64,000 nucleotides of DNA from Sphagnum magellanicum (taxonomy: Eukaryota > Streptophyta > Sphagnopsida > Sphagnales > Sphagnaceae), in NCBI GenBank assembly GCA_021904315.1, contig CM038918.1, forward strand, positions 15,329,349 to 15,393,348, in the 5' to 3' direction. Shown piece after piece: positions 39,321 to 51,669 of the stretch. Each line of letters starts with the position of its first letter. The first letter of the stretch is position 1. A program made the translations under genes and the position numbers. The notes below the pieces were generated by a model. The model saw only the letters and a program-made list of their open reading frames with translations. It had not been told where the DNA came from and did no database searches.

Positions 39321-40810
39321 AAAAACTACTTAGATTAGATTAGATTTGAATTACCATCTAATCTTACACTCCCACTTGGTAAATCAAATTGTAAGTTGTT
39401 TAAGACCCATCCTATGCATATATTACTTGTGATGCTTTAGTCTAGGATTCCTTTCATCCATAGATCAATGTTCATTTCATTGAAATTACAATATTTTAAT
39501 GTTATTTCAATTACTTGCACTAGTTCTCTAACATAGTGATGGCCTATGTCAATATGCTTTGACTCGTTGTGATAAATTCAATTCTTGACAAGGGACATGT
39601 TTTTTTGGTTGTTAATAAGAACAACAGTTGCTTCCTCTTGCTTGAAATCAAGTTCAACAAGGAATGTCTTCAACCACATAGCTTTGTAATTTGCTTACGA
39701 TTCTAACATGTATTTTGCCTTTGTAGTTGAAAGTTTTACAATTCGTTCTCTTTTACTAATAGCAAAAACATTTTTAAAAAAAAAAAACCTATTTGTTGGG
39801 ATGCCATTTTCAATGTCTCCTCTCCAATCAATGTCAAAAGATTCAAAAATAATCACATTGAACTACAACCCATCAAGATCCAAACTTGAATACTAAAGCC
39901 ATAAGTTCTTTGTGCCTTGCAAGTACTTAAATTATTTTTCTACAACTTTTCAATGTAACAATTGTGGTGATTTAGCAAAGTTATTCATAACTCTTATTGC
40001 AATAATAATGTCAAGTCTAGTGACAATTATAACATACATCAAACAACCTATTGTTTTTCCATAGGGTACTATTTCTATTTCAATTTCCTTTTCTATAGTC
40101 ATGGGTCCATGAATCTTACAAAGCCTAGAATTAACGTCAAATGGTGTGCTTATTAATTTGCATTCTTCCACTTCTTAAGATAATTTTTATGTAGTTTTAA
40201 ACGTAAGTTAACATGGTTTTCTTTTCCTTTTCTTGAATGACTTGTACCCCAAGATCAAATTATATATCTTCAAGGTCTTTCATTTCAAACTCACTACTAT
40301 GATTTGATGTTATTTATAGAATCAAAACTTTCATTTAAGATCAATAGGTCATCAATGTACAATGTAAGAAATATTTGCACACCTCTTTTGTCTTTAAGTG
40401 TGTATACACTCTTACTAAATTCACATTTTTGCAAACCAATTTTTCAAAAGAATGTGTCAATTCTTATATTCCAAACAATATGTGTTTAATTTAATCCATA
40501 TATGGCCTTCTTGAATTTATAGACGAGGTTTTTATTTAAAACCTTACATTTGTCTAATTGCTCCATGTAGAAATCTTCAGTCAATTTGCCATTCAACAAA
40601 ACACCTTTCACATCCATTTGATGAATTTCCCAATTGCAAATTGCTCCAAAAGTTAATAGAGTTTTGATAGATGTGTAGATAACAAATAAAATATATGTTT
40701 AAAAAAAAACCAACACCACCAATTTGTGCAAAACCTTTTGCTACCAATCTTGCCTTGTATTTATCCATTTCACCCATCACCTTTCCCTTGATTTTGAAAA
40801 CCCAACTACT
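39320..40810 (-). mobile_element. Copia reverse transcriptase/RNase H relic, minus strand
   Basis: Read from 40800 downward. YKARLVAKGFAQ starts the reverse transcriptase, QMDVKGVLLNGK and TLYIDDLLI (active-site YIDD retained) follow, then KLISTPFDVNSRLCK and GCLMYVIIVTRLDI in the frame 40171-39950. RNase H words (LSTTKAKYM, SKHIDIGHHYVREL) reach about 39430. A purine tract, AAGTGGGAG, and then TGTAAGATTAG at about 39370 mark the probable start of the 3' LTR. Many stops and shifts; a family different from the 26-kb element. No 5' part was found with confidence. Confidence 0.82.
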
Positions 40811-41395
40811 TCCTACATGGCCTTTTTCCCTTTTATAATTTTGTCATGTTCCATTCTTTAACAATGAATTATGTTCTTCATTTTTTATTTTTTTCAAAAG
40901 TGAACATCTTTTCTACATAGAACTCAAAAAATTGTTAATATATTGTCTATGGTAGTCATGCATTCAAAGTTGAAAGGACTTGAAGGTGTTCCTCTAACAT
41001 AAAGAAAAATTCTTTGAGTTGTTCCATTTGCTAATATTCCTTTGACTATTTGCAATCTTATATCTAATGTGACCTCTTAGTTTAATGCAAGTCGAATTTA
41101 TGCTTCTAATGGAGAAATGTAATCAATATCTTCATATGATGGTAAATCAATTGCAATGTTGTTGTTAAATTTGTTAACGTGTAGATGGACAATAAATTCC
41201 CCGGTATGAACTTGATTAACAAACTTGTCTTCATGGTTCGATAGTTCCTAAAATCCATGATTTAAAATGTCAATTTGCTAGTGATTATCTCCCATTACTT
41301 GTGTGGTCTTCTTAGGTGGATGAACATTAGAAATCATAATCTCATGGGTGTTAGTAAGGTAAAATAAACAAAAAAAAAAGTAGTCTTTTTGAAAT
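40811..41395 (-). other. Probable decayed linker of the Copia relic
   Basis: Minus-strand translation gives scattered Copia linker-like text between integrase and reverse transcriptase, but no solid motif. Otherwise AT-rich with no gene. Confidence 0.3.
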
Positions 41396-41399
41396 CCAA

Positions 41400-42420
41400 T
41401 TAAAAAATGGAACAATTTTTTATATGGACATAAGAAAATAGATTCAAAATATTTTGAAATTGAAATATAAAACCATTGGTCATTGTATTTAAATTATGGG
41501 AAGTTGAATACAAAGTTTGAACAACTTTGGTATCATAAAAGTAAGTTGAAAATATGTTTGAAACTAATTGGGTCAAAATGGTGTTCAAACCTACGCATAT
41601 TAATATCATAAATGCATTAGTGTTTGCTCCTTGTAGATTTGGTAAATCCTTACCCAACAAATTGTTTACATCTTGGGGCTTGTCATCAAATCCAATCTCC
41701 ATATTGGTTAGCTTGCCTAGAAAATTTAAGTTAGATAGCTTGTTAGGCTTAAGTGACTTGGTTGCCAGAACTTTGAGATTTACCCTTTGGGCTTTGAGAC
41801 TTTTTTTCACCTTGTTGGGTTCTTTTAACATATGGCAGAACCTTCATTGGGTTTTGTAAATCTTGATTAACTTCATCCTCTAGCACACTTGTTCAACATG
41901 AATGCATTTCAACAATGGCAATTCTGAAGAAATGAAAATACTACTCGGCATATCAAGTCCTAATTGCAATTGTGAATTCTTTGAAATTAAAAAATGGTAG
42001 GAATTATTGATGAGCTTATTAGACTCATCCACGATGGGAGACGTTGGCTTGATGACCTTCTTGTTCAAATCTTCAAGCACATTTCCAAGAAGCTTCATCT
42101 TTTTCAATGGTGGCTCCACATTTGTTTTATATTTAAGAGCTGCATGTTCGAGAGATGCAATTTGAACATGCATTAAATGGCCCTTTTCTGCAACCTCATT
42201 TGGTTTAGGTGACATGCCACTCATGTGTGATTTTGTGGGAGAAGTAACAAGCTTCCCAATTCTGACTATCACAAGTTTTGTGCATGAAACAACTTCCATT
42301 GGGATTGTTATCAAGTGTAGGAATGTTATGTTGAACTTGCCATACAAGGTTTCCAATGGTTTGTGTGGACCCAAACTTTGTGCACTTGGTTTCCATTATG
42401 AAATCTTCAAACACAAAATG
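41400..42420 (-). other. Unrecognised minus-strand coding-like block 1
   Basis: Two longer frames follow each other: 42374-41880 (164 codons, containing LEHAALKYKTNVEPPLKKMKLLGNVLEDLNKK) and 41831-41400 (143 codons, Lys-rich start). Composition is more coding-like than the flanks. I do not recognise a domain. Together with 43141-44680 and 47218-47708 it may be one large relic read on the minus strand. Confidence 0.3.
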
Positions 42421-43140
42421 TAAGCTGATTGTAGATAACTTTGAATATGTTATTCAAAGGCATATTAAAACTACTTCAAATGTTTCAAAAGGATATATTT
42501 ACAATGTAAAGCCATCGTACATGGCATAAGCATGCTAAAATAGGTGAAAAATAGAGTTTGCATTTTTGAATTTTAAGGCTTTTAATAATGCTACAAATTT
42601 TTTAATGTATTTATTATATTAAATAAACCATATATGGTCATATTTCATGTATTTTATTACTTTCATCATTCTATTTATTCATCACAAGTTAATGTCTGAT
42701 ATTTTTTCAAAATAAAACTATTCAACTATTGTGATATTGATGTTTGAGTTATCATGCATATTGATATATATTTTTTGAAACTTGAATATTTCAATTATGA
42801 TAATGTGAAGCCTTTAAAAAGTAATTTTCCAAATTAATAGAATTATGCATCTAAAACATGATTTTTTATATGAACCCAAACATTAATACTTGCATATAAT
42901 ATGTCAAAACAATCCTCTAACAATCTAAAAGTAAGACATATGAATTTTTTGGTCAAATGATAATTAATCAATATATTTTTACATTATTTTGTGCAATATG
43001 TGACAACAATGTAAATTTGGAAAGTAGAGTGAAAGTAGGTTGAAAAAAAGGAAACAAAGAATCTTAACCTTTATGAAACATATCCATACTATCATACATA
43101 CACTCATGTAGTTTTTTTGTATGTTTTTAAAGATTAGGTT
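42421..43140. other. AT-rich spacer
   Basis: No open frame or structure of note. Confidence 0.5.
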
Positions 43141-44680
43141 CTATTTTTTATGCTTCAAAGTTGACAATTTTGTGTTTTTGACTTGCAACATATCCATTTT
43201 TGGCCTACTTTTGTATGCTTGCACCCTACAATAATATAACAAACCTTGTCTATAATGGATGTTAAATTGACCATCTGATTTGAAGTTGTCAAATTTAGCT
43301 TTTGCAACTTCAGTCACAACATTTGCCATATTTCGATGCAATTCATCAAGGTTCATATCCCTAGTTAGGTCCTGAATCTCCTCATCTACATCCTTAGTTC
43401 TCCAACCATTAGTTTGGGTGTAATATTTGTTTTACACACAGAACATTTGTTTGAGTTCTATAACATTGCACCAAGGCAAAACAGGTGGAGAGTATGTTCG
43501 GAATTATTGACTGCAATGTCATCATAGTGAAACTAACTATGGCAACACCCACATGATTTAATGATAACAAAATTCCTTGAACCACCATTTAAAGGTTTTG
43601 CTAAATGCATGATGGGTGTTGGCCAAAAACGCATAGCACCACCTTTTTTCATTCCATCCATTTGAAAGTGGATGGTCTCTTCTTCATTGACCAATTCTCC
43701 AACTTCTTGTGTAACGCTTTGCAATTTTAATCCAATAATCTCAAATTCTTTTTTTGCCTCCTTGAACAAAACTTCACCTTGGAAGGTTCTCCTATTTTTA
43801 TCCTTTGCAATTATTATGGCCATCTTCAATTCATTCTCTAGCTTGGATTTTTGCTATTGAAAGTCAGAAACACCAAGTGTGTCCACTAAATTAGTAGTAG
43901 GGCCAATGTTGGATTTTTCTTCCAAACTTGGAAAATCATTGGGATCTTCCAAACTAGTAGTATCAATTTGCTCCAATCCTTTAAACATTACAAACATGTA
44001 ACATTTCCACAAAAAAAACTTTATTTAGATGAACACAATATCAAACCTAATTCAAGCCATGACCTCTAAAGGTAAGCAATAGAAGAAGGTTTTTGTTACT
44101 TATTGACATATCTAAGAATTTGAATAACAGTTTGGATGGATGTTGTTCAATGTTTTAATACATTTTTTTTTGAACTTTTGATGCATAAATTGAGGATTCA
44201 TTACACATACCTACAAAGTGGGTGTTGTTTATTGGTTTACTAGACTTTGGAGTGTTGCTTTTGCATTTTGAACCCTTTCTTTAGCCTCCACACATGCCAA
44301 TTTCTGATCCTCTATGTCAAATTTCAGACCAAGCAGATGGTCTTGTAGTCTTTTCTTCTTCTTTTCAAGCTATTTCAAACAAACCTTAGTTAGCTTCAAC
44401 ACTCCACGTTTCAGCTCCACAATTTTTTTCACCTTACCAACTTTTTCATCAAATGTTAATTTTTTCATGAAAAGCATATTTGCATCCTTTTCTTCCTTTT
44501 CAACTACATTTCCAACTATACCTAACCCATCTAATGACCACAACGAACCTTCATTAAAATTTGATCTTTCAACTTTGGGCTTGATTGTGCCCATGGGTCA
44601 AGCCTTCTCTTTAGTAATTGCAACAACAACTATAGCCCAATTGACGAGATGCCCTTTTGTTTTACTATCTAACCTTTAAC
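43141..44680 (-). other. Unrecognised minus-strand coding-like block 2
   Basis: Frames 43356-43141 (MNLDELHRNMANVVTEVAKAK), 43829-43533 (98 codons, Glu/Lys-rich) and 44594-44370 (74 codons, Lys/Val-rich, coiled-coil-like) lie on one strand. Heptad-like charged text suggests a coiled-coil protein or transposon structural part. No named family is claimed. The 121-codon plus-strand frame at 44314-44679 is treated as its shadow. Confidence 0.3.
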
Positions 44681-44834
44681 AAACCACAACATCAACTCAT
44701 TGTTTGTAATGTGGGCAAAACCATTGATCTTCCAATACAATGTTTCTATCTCCTTTTTTGCAACAAGAGGTAGAAGTGGATTTGTGGTCTTGAAAACTTT
44801 GACATTGCCAAAGACTTTGGTAATGTCCACAGTA

Positions 44835-44991
44835 GTTCACTGGTAGAAAATTTGTCTTTTGCAACTTGTTTTATGCAACTGCACATGTCACATGCAATTA
44901 AAAAATAGTTGCATGTGACATTTTTTAGTTGCATAAGACACTTGTAGTTGCATAAGACAAGTTGCAAAAGATAATTTTTCTTCTAGTGGTT
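44835..44991. mobile_element. CACTA-type foldback MITE with GTT target duplication
   Basis: The element, 44838-44988 (151 bp), starts CACTGGTAGAAAA and ends TTTTTCTTCTAGTG. The 3-bp duplication GTT flanks it at 44835-44837 and 44989-44991, as expected for CACTA (En/Spm) elements. The two halves are nearly complementary throughout (CTTTTGCAACTTG, TTATGCAACT, GTCACATGCAA), with one extra TTATGCAACT unit in the right half. It therefore folds into a single long hairpin. Non-autonomous; no coding capacity. Confidence 0.88.
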
Positions 44992-45335
44992 ACTTGTTCA
45001 TCTATCACATCATGTTTGGGATCTAACCCTTCTGCCAAAAGCTTTTTAACCTCCTTAAAAAATTGGGCATCCTAAAGCTTATAATCAACCCAATCCCACT
45101 TAGGAAACTCCTTATCAATATCTCATTTTGGCTTCCTTTCCTTGTCCTCCCTCCCCATGACTACCACCCATAAAAAAATGTTTAAATCAAATAATCAACT
45201 GGTCAAATGCATCTTGAAAGTAAAAGAGTACATGCTAATGTCATAAGACTATTTTTTGCCACATAGTTCAGATAGTCAATAGTACATCTACTAATTAAAT
45301 GACTCCAAGTACTCCACTTCCAGATAACAACTTAG
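44992..45335. other. Spacer, no gene
   Basis: Short unmatched frames only. Confidence 0.45.
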
Positions 45336-45339
45336 CTAT

Positions 45340-45960
45340 GTGGACCGACATACCTCACACTATCAACCAATAAATCCAAGGATTGAAAATGATATGGGAG
45401 CACCACAAATATAGACACAACTCCAAGTCTGCAACAGTCCCTCCAACGTGCATTAGTGTTATAATCAAGGTGTTAGTCTTTACTAAAACTTTGTGCCAAT
45501 GACAAACCACTTCCTCAAAGATCCAAAGTGATCAATAAACATACATTATTTTATAAACTTGTTGAACATTAGCGCTAGAATGAGAATATTAGCTCTACAG
45601 GCGGACCTACATACCTCACACTATCAATTGGTAGATCCAAGGAACGATAATGAAATTTGGGAACACCACTTTAAAGGGGCAACTCCAAGTCTTCAATAAT
45701 CTTTGCAATGAAAAACAACATGCATTAATGTTATAATCAAGGTGTTAGTCCTTAACAAAAACTTTGTGCCAATCATAAACCATTTGCTCAAAGATTTAGT
45801 GATTAATAAGCATCACTTACTTTGCAGAAGATGTTTTCCACCTCTAAAAGACCCTATAAAAGGGTGTTAGTCCTAAGTAAAAGACTTTGAGCTTATGATT
45901 AACCACTTCTTTAAAGGCTAGTGATTGTTAAACATTAGTTACTTTGAAGAAGCAACAAGT
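45340..45960. repeat. Tandem duplication, 2.5 units of about 260 bp
   Basis: The first unit (from 45342, GGACCGACATACCTCACACTATCAA) and the second (from 45602) share the order CTCACACTATCAA, AGATCCAAGG, CAACTCCAAGTCT, TGCATTA.TGTTATAATCAAGGTGTTAGTC, CTTTGTGCCAAT, CTCAAAGAT. A third partial unit starts near 45859 with AGGGTGTTAGTCCT. The copies are clearly diverged, so the array is old. Non-coding by appearance. Confidence 0.75.
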
Positions 45961-47215
45961 AACAACTTTGAAAATACAAACCCTTAAATAAAAGGAAGTA
46001 ATCATGTATTGGGCACTACATGTAAACTGTAAACTACTTAATAGAAAATTTTCAAAGTGACTTTAAAGGAACACTTATTTGAAAAAGTAGTTGGGCACCT
46101 TTTCCAAGTACCTGGGATCAATTACAAGGTGTTAGTCTTGAATAACATATATCGTAAATGAGAGTACTAAGTTTAAAGTTTACAATGGTAAATTGACAAA
46201 ATAGTGTACTTTGCATAAGCAACTTTGCATTATTCAAAGTACTTGGGAACTTGAAACTTACCCAATGATCTAGTCTTGCAACAAAGTGTTTTGTGACAAG
46301 ATGTAAGTTATCTACAACATTGGGGTGAAAACATGGTAAAGTATACAAAAATAGTTGCTAAAAAAAATCAAATTACAAAAGAGGCAATTTTCACAAAAAC
46401 ACAAGAAAGTAAATTCAAATTTTACTTAAATTTGATTTTGAAATTATTGAGCCCTTAATTGGGTTTATTGTAAATCAACTACAAAATTTCAAAAACTTTG
46501 GAATAATAAAAGTAAGGAATAAGAAGGGTTTGAAATTGACTAGTCAATGTGGTGTTCAAACTTACTTTTTCATTAGAAAATTTAATGAAATATACATGTA
46601 TGAAATTATAACATAAAGATCATTGTATATTCAAAGGCCTCACCAAAAAACAAATGTACTTTCTCTTGGGTGGAATATACTTAACACATACTTGAATCAA
46701 ATGTTACACTATAGAAAGTAGGTTTTAAAAGTTACTTGCATTTAGAAAAGTCTACTTGAAACCTACTTTTATAATGCAAAATTTAAAAATTAATGTATAA
46801 TAATGAAGAAGTATCTTGTTATTTATCATTCAACTAAAAATATTGAATCTATAACAATTTTGTGATGGGTTTTGGTCCTACTTTTTGTTCACTTGACAAG
46901 TAGACTAGCAAGTACTTTTAGTTGTACACTTTACCATGCTTTCACCCAATGAGTTATACACACAAGGAAAACTCTTGAAGACAACCAAAAATGTAGAATT
47001 TTGTTTGTGTAAACAATCAATTACATATGGCCATCTACTTTCAAAGCAATTCTAACAAAGCCCAATGCCATGAATTTTTTTAAAAACCAAGAACCCGCTT
47101 TGAATAACTTGATAACACATTTATCCAAAGTGAGACCTATCTACCTTGTCTCAATAGCAAAGTTCATGGTAAATGAAGTTTTGAGGATTGTAAGAATGAA
47201 GGGGAGTTCCCAATC
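45961..47215. other. AT-rich spacer with inverted repeats
   Basis: GGGTGAAA.CATGGTAAAGT.TAC near 46323 recurs inverted near 46927-46948. A tighter hairpin (AAAGTAGGTTT/AAACCTACTTT) sits at about 46718-46771. AAGTAGGTTT words recur here and at 48185-48270. No gene recognised. Confidence 0.4.
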
Positions 47216-47217
47216 CC

Positions 47218-47708
47218 CTAATTGAAATTCACAAAGGAAGAGCTAGATGGCCCACATGAAAAATTTCTTAGGTTGTTATCCACATTACAAGGTAAGATAT
47301 GGCTTTGGCTTCCTTGATTATGGGCAGATCTACTACATTTTGGTTGAGGTTTCCTATCACTAACTTTGATGATTTTATCACTTTGATGGCTACTTTGATT
47401 TGGACTACTCAAGTGCAGGAGTCTGTAAAGAATTCCAAAGTTTTATGAATTGTTAGTTGCTCAACAATAGTAGCATGTTCAGCACCATTATACATCAAAT
47501 GAATTGGATTACTAAAAACTACACTACCATTGCCACTTCCACTACCACCAGTATACGCTTTTGTAGGGATTTTTGGCTGTGTGAAAAAAATGTTGTTTTC
47601 ACCTTGATCCTCTCCCTCCCAAGCCAACTTCTCATTGGCAGACCTTGTCATGCTCAAGGTTTCCCATACAGCCTTGCTAATACAGTTGTATTCATTTTTC
47701 CTATGCAC
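47218..47708 (-). other. Unrecognised minus-strand coding-like block 3
   Basis: Frame 47708-47409 (99 codons, with WETLSMTRSANEKLAWEGE and a Gly/Ser run) and the next frame 47412-47218 (Ser/Asn-rich). The opening text has a flavour of retroelement gag linkers, but I cannot assign it. Confidence 0.28.
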
Positions 47709-48900
47709 ACTAACCTTTCAATGAAATCAACTATTACCTTCTTAAACCTAGATTATCACATGTTGATTTCCATGAACTAGCATGAGTGAACAGAATACTT
47801 AGAAAACAAAGAAACTTGAATGCAGATAATAATAGTTTGGAGTTTAAAACTTACGTCATGAAATGGAGCAAGTTGAAAAAGATAGGTAAAAGCTTGTATA
47901 TAATTGTTGAACTTCAATCTAAACTATCATAAAACATAGATCTAAAATTTGGTGAAATGAAGATTTCTTGTTCTTACACAAGAGAATGTAAATTAGCTTC
48001 TATGGTGTAAGCAAGATAAAGTGAACAACTTGATTACCTTGTCAAAATTGGAACAAATAGATTTTCAATAACAACAAAACCCATTATAAAATTATGGATC
48101 ATTGAATTTTTCATTTCAATGACTAAATATGATATATATTTACCTTAATGTGCATTGATTTTTCATATTTCAAATTGTAAAAATAGGTTTTAAGTAGGTT
48201 CTTCAAAATACAAGTAGCTTTTGACATCTACTTTTCACTATGGGCTTTTGGTTTCAAGTAGGTGTCAAGTAGGTTCTTACAAAGAGGAAATAGATTTTTT
48301 TTTATGACTTACTAAAACATATGTTGGTTTTCATTTCCTAACTTATTACATATCAATTTCATTGATTTTTAAACCAAAAGTAGGTTTGAACACCTATTTT
48401 TCAATTGGTTTCAAATGTAATTTTTATCTACTTTTTAAATTCATTTGCTTTTAATTTTCTTAGAATTAGATTCTTATAAAATTAATAGAGCCAACTAATA
48501 TTACTTGACACATATTTTCACCTAATTTGATGTTATTTTATGGTAGTTATATGAGAAGCGTAGGGTTAAGGTGGAAATATTTACTTTTTTGGTATACGTT
48601 ACTTTACTTTGACCCTATAAGTTGCAATTCCTTAAACTTGAACAAACCTAGAGGTGTGCAAACTTGAGAAGCATCTAACTTTTAAAATAGATGTTATAAT
48701 TCTTTAAACTTGAGCAAAACAACTAGGTGTCCAAACAAGTAACATCCTGGTCAATTACAAACATCCAGATTCTGATGCCAAAAATTTCACATAGAGTTTA
48801 AGCCAAACAAAGAAAAAAAAAGTGAAGAGAAGCTTGAAACCTTGTTCAACAATTGAAATCCTTAAAGCTTAAAGCCGAAGTGAAGCTTTCCTTCTGAAAA
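47709..48900. other. AT-rich spacer
   Basis: Recurrent AAGTAGGTT words at about 48185-48270, otherwise featureless. Confidence 0.45.
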
Positions 48901-49852
48901 CTCAAAAATGAAAAAACACAAAACTTGCAAAAAACAAAATGTAAAAATAATTTTTGTGTACTACAAAACATTCAAGAAAGAAAAAGAGGCTCTAAACCTT
49001 ATTCAACAATCGACATCCCTAGCTCCTTTTACAATGGTTCCACCCATAAGTAAAGATGTTGTCTACAATGAAATGGGAGATGATGACTCCATAAATCCAA
49101 AGCACAAGAATCTTTGGAAGAAAATAATCATAAATTTCCTTAAGTTCGCATTTCTACAAGTGAAGAAGATTTTGAAGCTCACGAAAACCTTCAACTAGTT
49201 GTGGTTGTACCAAATTAAGATCTAGTTGAATCAAATTTTGAACCGGAATGTGAAGATGAAGAAGGAATAATGGATTGGGGAATGCCCTTCCTTGAGTGTT
49301 CAACTAAAGAAAGGTGGCCTACACAAAGGTTCACAAATTCTTTTGATTTTGTTGAACATGGGTTTCTTCACTCATTTAAACCCACAACTTTCAAGGAAGC
49401 TTTGGCAAATGAAGATGTTAATAAATGGAAACTAACAATGGATGAAGAATACCAATCCTTAATACAAAATAATACTTAGTCACTAACTAAATTGCCTACA
49501 AACCAAAATATGGGGGTGCAATCACAATAACACATAACATAGCAAGTGTAATGCTTGCTTGCGTTTTTCATGTTTTAAAGTCGTAATTTAATTTGATGTT
49601 GAAATTGTTAAATTTGTTTATATAGTTTTATTTTTAATATATCATGAAAAAATGTGAAATTAATCCAATGGATACAAAATTAACAAAAACATTCATTACA
49701 CACTATAACATTTGCTTTTAAATAGTAAAAGGACTTGTAAATAGATTTGAATTTTTGTGAAAATGACCTTTTTTTCAAATTTTTAACATAAACCTTAATA
49801 AATTTTTATGAAGTTTTTTAATTAATAAAAAAATTCAAAAAAAATTCAAGAA

Positions 49853-50362
49853 TATTCCAAAAATATTTTTTTAGGAATATTTTCCAAAAGCAATCAAAAA
49901 ACAAGCGAGTGTGGCTCGTGTTATTCTGTTTACACCCATGGTAGGTTACAAGTAGGTTTACAAAATGAAATTTAATTCAAATGGTCAAGTTGATAGATTT
50001 AAAGTTAAGCTTGTTGCAAAGGGCATTTACAAATAGAATATTAGATTACACTAATACATTATCCCATTCGTAAAAATAATATCCATTAGAGTCCCACTAA
50101 CTTGGACTATTCCAAAAATATTTTTGGAATATTTTCCAAAAGCAATCAAAAAACAAGCGAGTGTGGCTCGTGTTATTCTGTTTACACCCATGGTAGGTTA
50201 CAAGTAGGTTTACAAAATAAAATTTAATTCAAATGGTCAAGTTGATAGATTTAAAGTTAAGCTTGTTGCAAAGGGGCATTTACAAATAGAATATTAGATT
50301 ACACTAATACATTATCCCATTCGTAAAAATAATATCCATTAGAGTCCCACTAACTTGGACTA
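49853..50362 (+). repeat. Tandem duplication of about 252 bp inside Copia relic 3
   Basis: From ATTCCAAAAATATTTTT to the CCACTAACTTGGACTATT junction, two copies follow with almost no differences (one inserted G, a few changes at the junction). The near identity shows that this duplication is much younger than the element's decay. Confidence 0.85.
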
Positions 50363-50431
50363 TTGCTAAAAATTTAACCATCCATTAGATGGATGTTAAA
50401 AGTGTTTTTTTCAATGGGAAATTAGAAGAAG

Positions 50432-50458
50432 ATATATATATATATATATATATATATG
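50432..50458. repeat. (TA)n microsatellite
   Basis: About 12 TA units inside the Copia relic, right after GAAGA; they add Tyr/Ile codons to the local frame. Confidence 0.8.
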
Positions 50459-51033
50459 TTTCAATTGAAGGATATATAAATTCAAATAAAAAAGACTTAG
50501 TTTACATAAGACAATTTATGGACTTAAACAAAGCTCTCATGAATGGTACAAAAAAATTAATGATTACTTAAGATCATATGGGTTTAAGAATAGTGGACCT
50601 AAAGTAGGAGGAACTATTAGCTACAAAAGTAAAAGGCAAAGTAACATTACACATTCCAATACTAAAGTTGAATACATCTCAACCTTTCAATCAATAAAAG
50701 AGGTTATATGGCTCCGAAATTTATTTAAAGATCTTGGTGAAGATCAAACCAACCCAACTATATTGAATTGTGATAATTAAAGTGTAATAACATTGGCAAG
50801 TAATCCCTAGTACCATTCATGCACAAAGCATATTGATATACATTATCATTTTATATGAAGCATTATGAACAACAAAGTGGTGGAGTTGAAGTACTACCCA
50901 ACTAAAGTCCTAACTACTGATTTCTTCACAAAAAATTTAAGAAAACTTAAACATATAACTTGTAGAAAGTTATTAGGCTCAGAAAAAGTGGGAGCTCAAA
51001 ACTAATCAGCTTAGGTTCAATATTAAATGGGAG

Positions 51034-51330
51034 TGTTGAAATATTATATTAATAGTATAATACAAAACCTATGAACAAAGACATATTATTTGGAACTGCA
51101 AGGTTGTGATTGTTTGTCGACTAGCACAATTATAGGAAGAGACATACCTTTGGTGAAAGGAAATCAACCCTTTAGTATAAAACAATTTTATTTTGTATCT
51201 ATTCATAATGAACACCTTTGAATATCTTCTCTCTTTCCAAGCTTTGTGTCTAAAGTTTCATTGTCTTTTATAACTCACTTGAGTTTGTGTATATAGGGTG
51301 ATTGATATGGACAAAATGCACATGCTCAAA
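51034..51330 (+). repeat. Probable 3' LTR of Copia relic 3
   Basis: Begins TGTTGAAATATTATATT immediately after a purine tract that follows the RNase H text. The right end is not clear, and no second LTR was identified upstream, so the length is a guess. Confidence 0.45.
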
Positions 51331-51439
51331 TACTAAAAGGTAGACATGAATGTAGAACAAACCTTCATTGTTCACCTTGAATGGGCCCTTATTTTGGTAA
51401 AACCTTCACCCTCAGGCTTTACCTCCCATAGTGGGACCT

Positions 51440-51600
51440 AACTAAGTAGATAGGTAGGTACACATGCCTACCTACCTATGTTTTTAAATGTACATACTTA
51501 TTTATGTAAACTATAGATAGGTATGTAAGTAGATAATAGGTAGGTAAATAAATAAATAAATAGGTAGGTAGGTAGGTAGGTAGGTAGGTAGCGTAATAGG
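51440..51600. repeat. (TAGG)n / (CCTA)n inverted microsatellite cluster
   Basis: About seven TAGG units at 51561-51590, preceded by ATAGGTAGGTACACATGCCTACCTACCTAT, an interrupted palindrome at 51452-51481. A related palindromic cluster lies at 53822-53935. Confidence 0.75.
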
Positions 51601-51669
51601 CATAATAAATAGGCTAGCTAACCAAATTAATATAGCCAATTTGATTAACATTATGAAAAATTGCATTTG

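Larger units (their letters stand above)
48908..51033 (+). mobile_element. Copia relic 3, plus strand, with internal duplication
   Basis: The frame 49270-49479 holds the start of Copia reverse transcriptase (FKEALANEDVNKWKLTMDEEYQSLIQN). After a gap come VKITSI-like text, QMDVKSVFFNGKLEEDIY-type text at 50380-50430, and RNase H (KEVIWLRNLFKDLGEDQ, TKHIDIHYHFI) at about 50640-50940. A purine tract, AAATGGGAG, then leads to TGTTGAAATATT at 51034, the probable 3' LTR start. The central reverse transcriptase core with the active site is deleted, stops are frequent, and a segment of about 252 bp is duplicated. The 96-codon frame at 48908-49198 may be its integrase-side linker. Confidence 0.75.
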
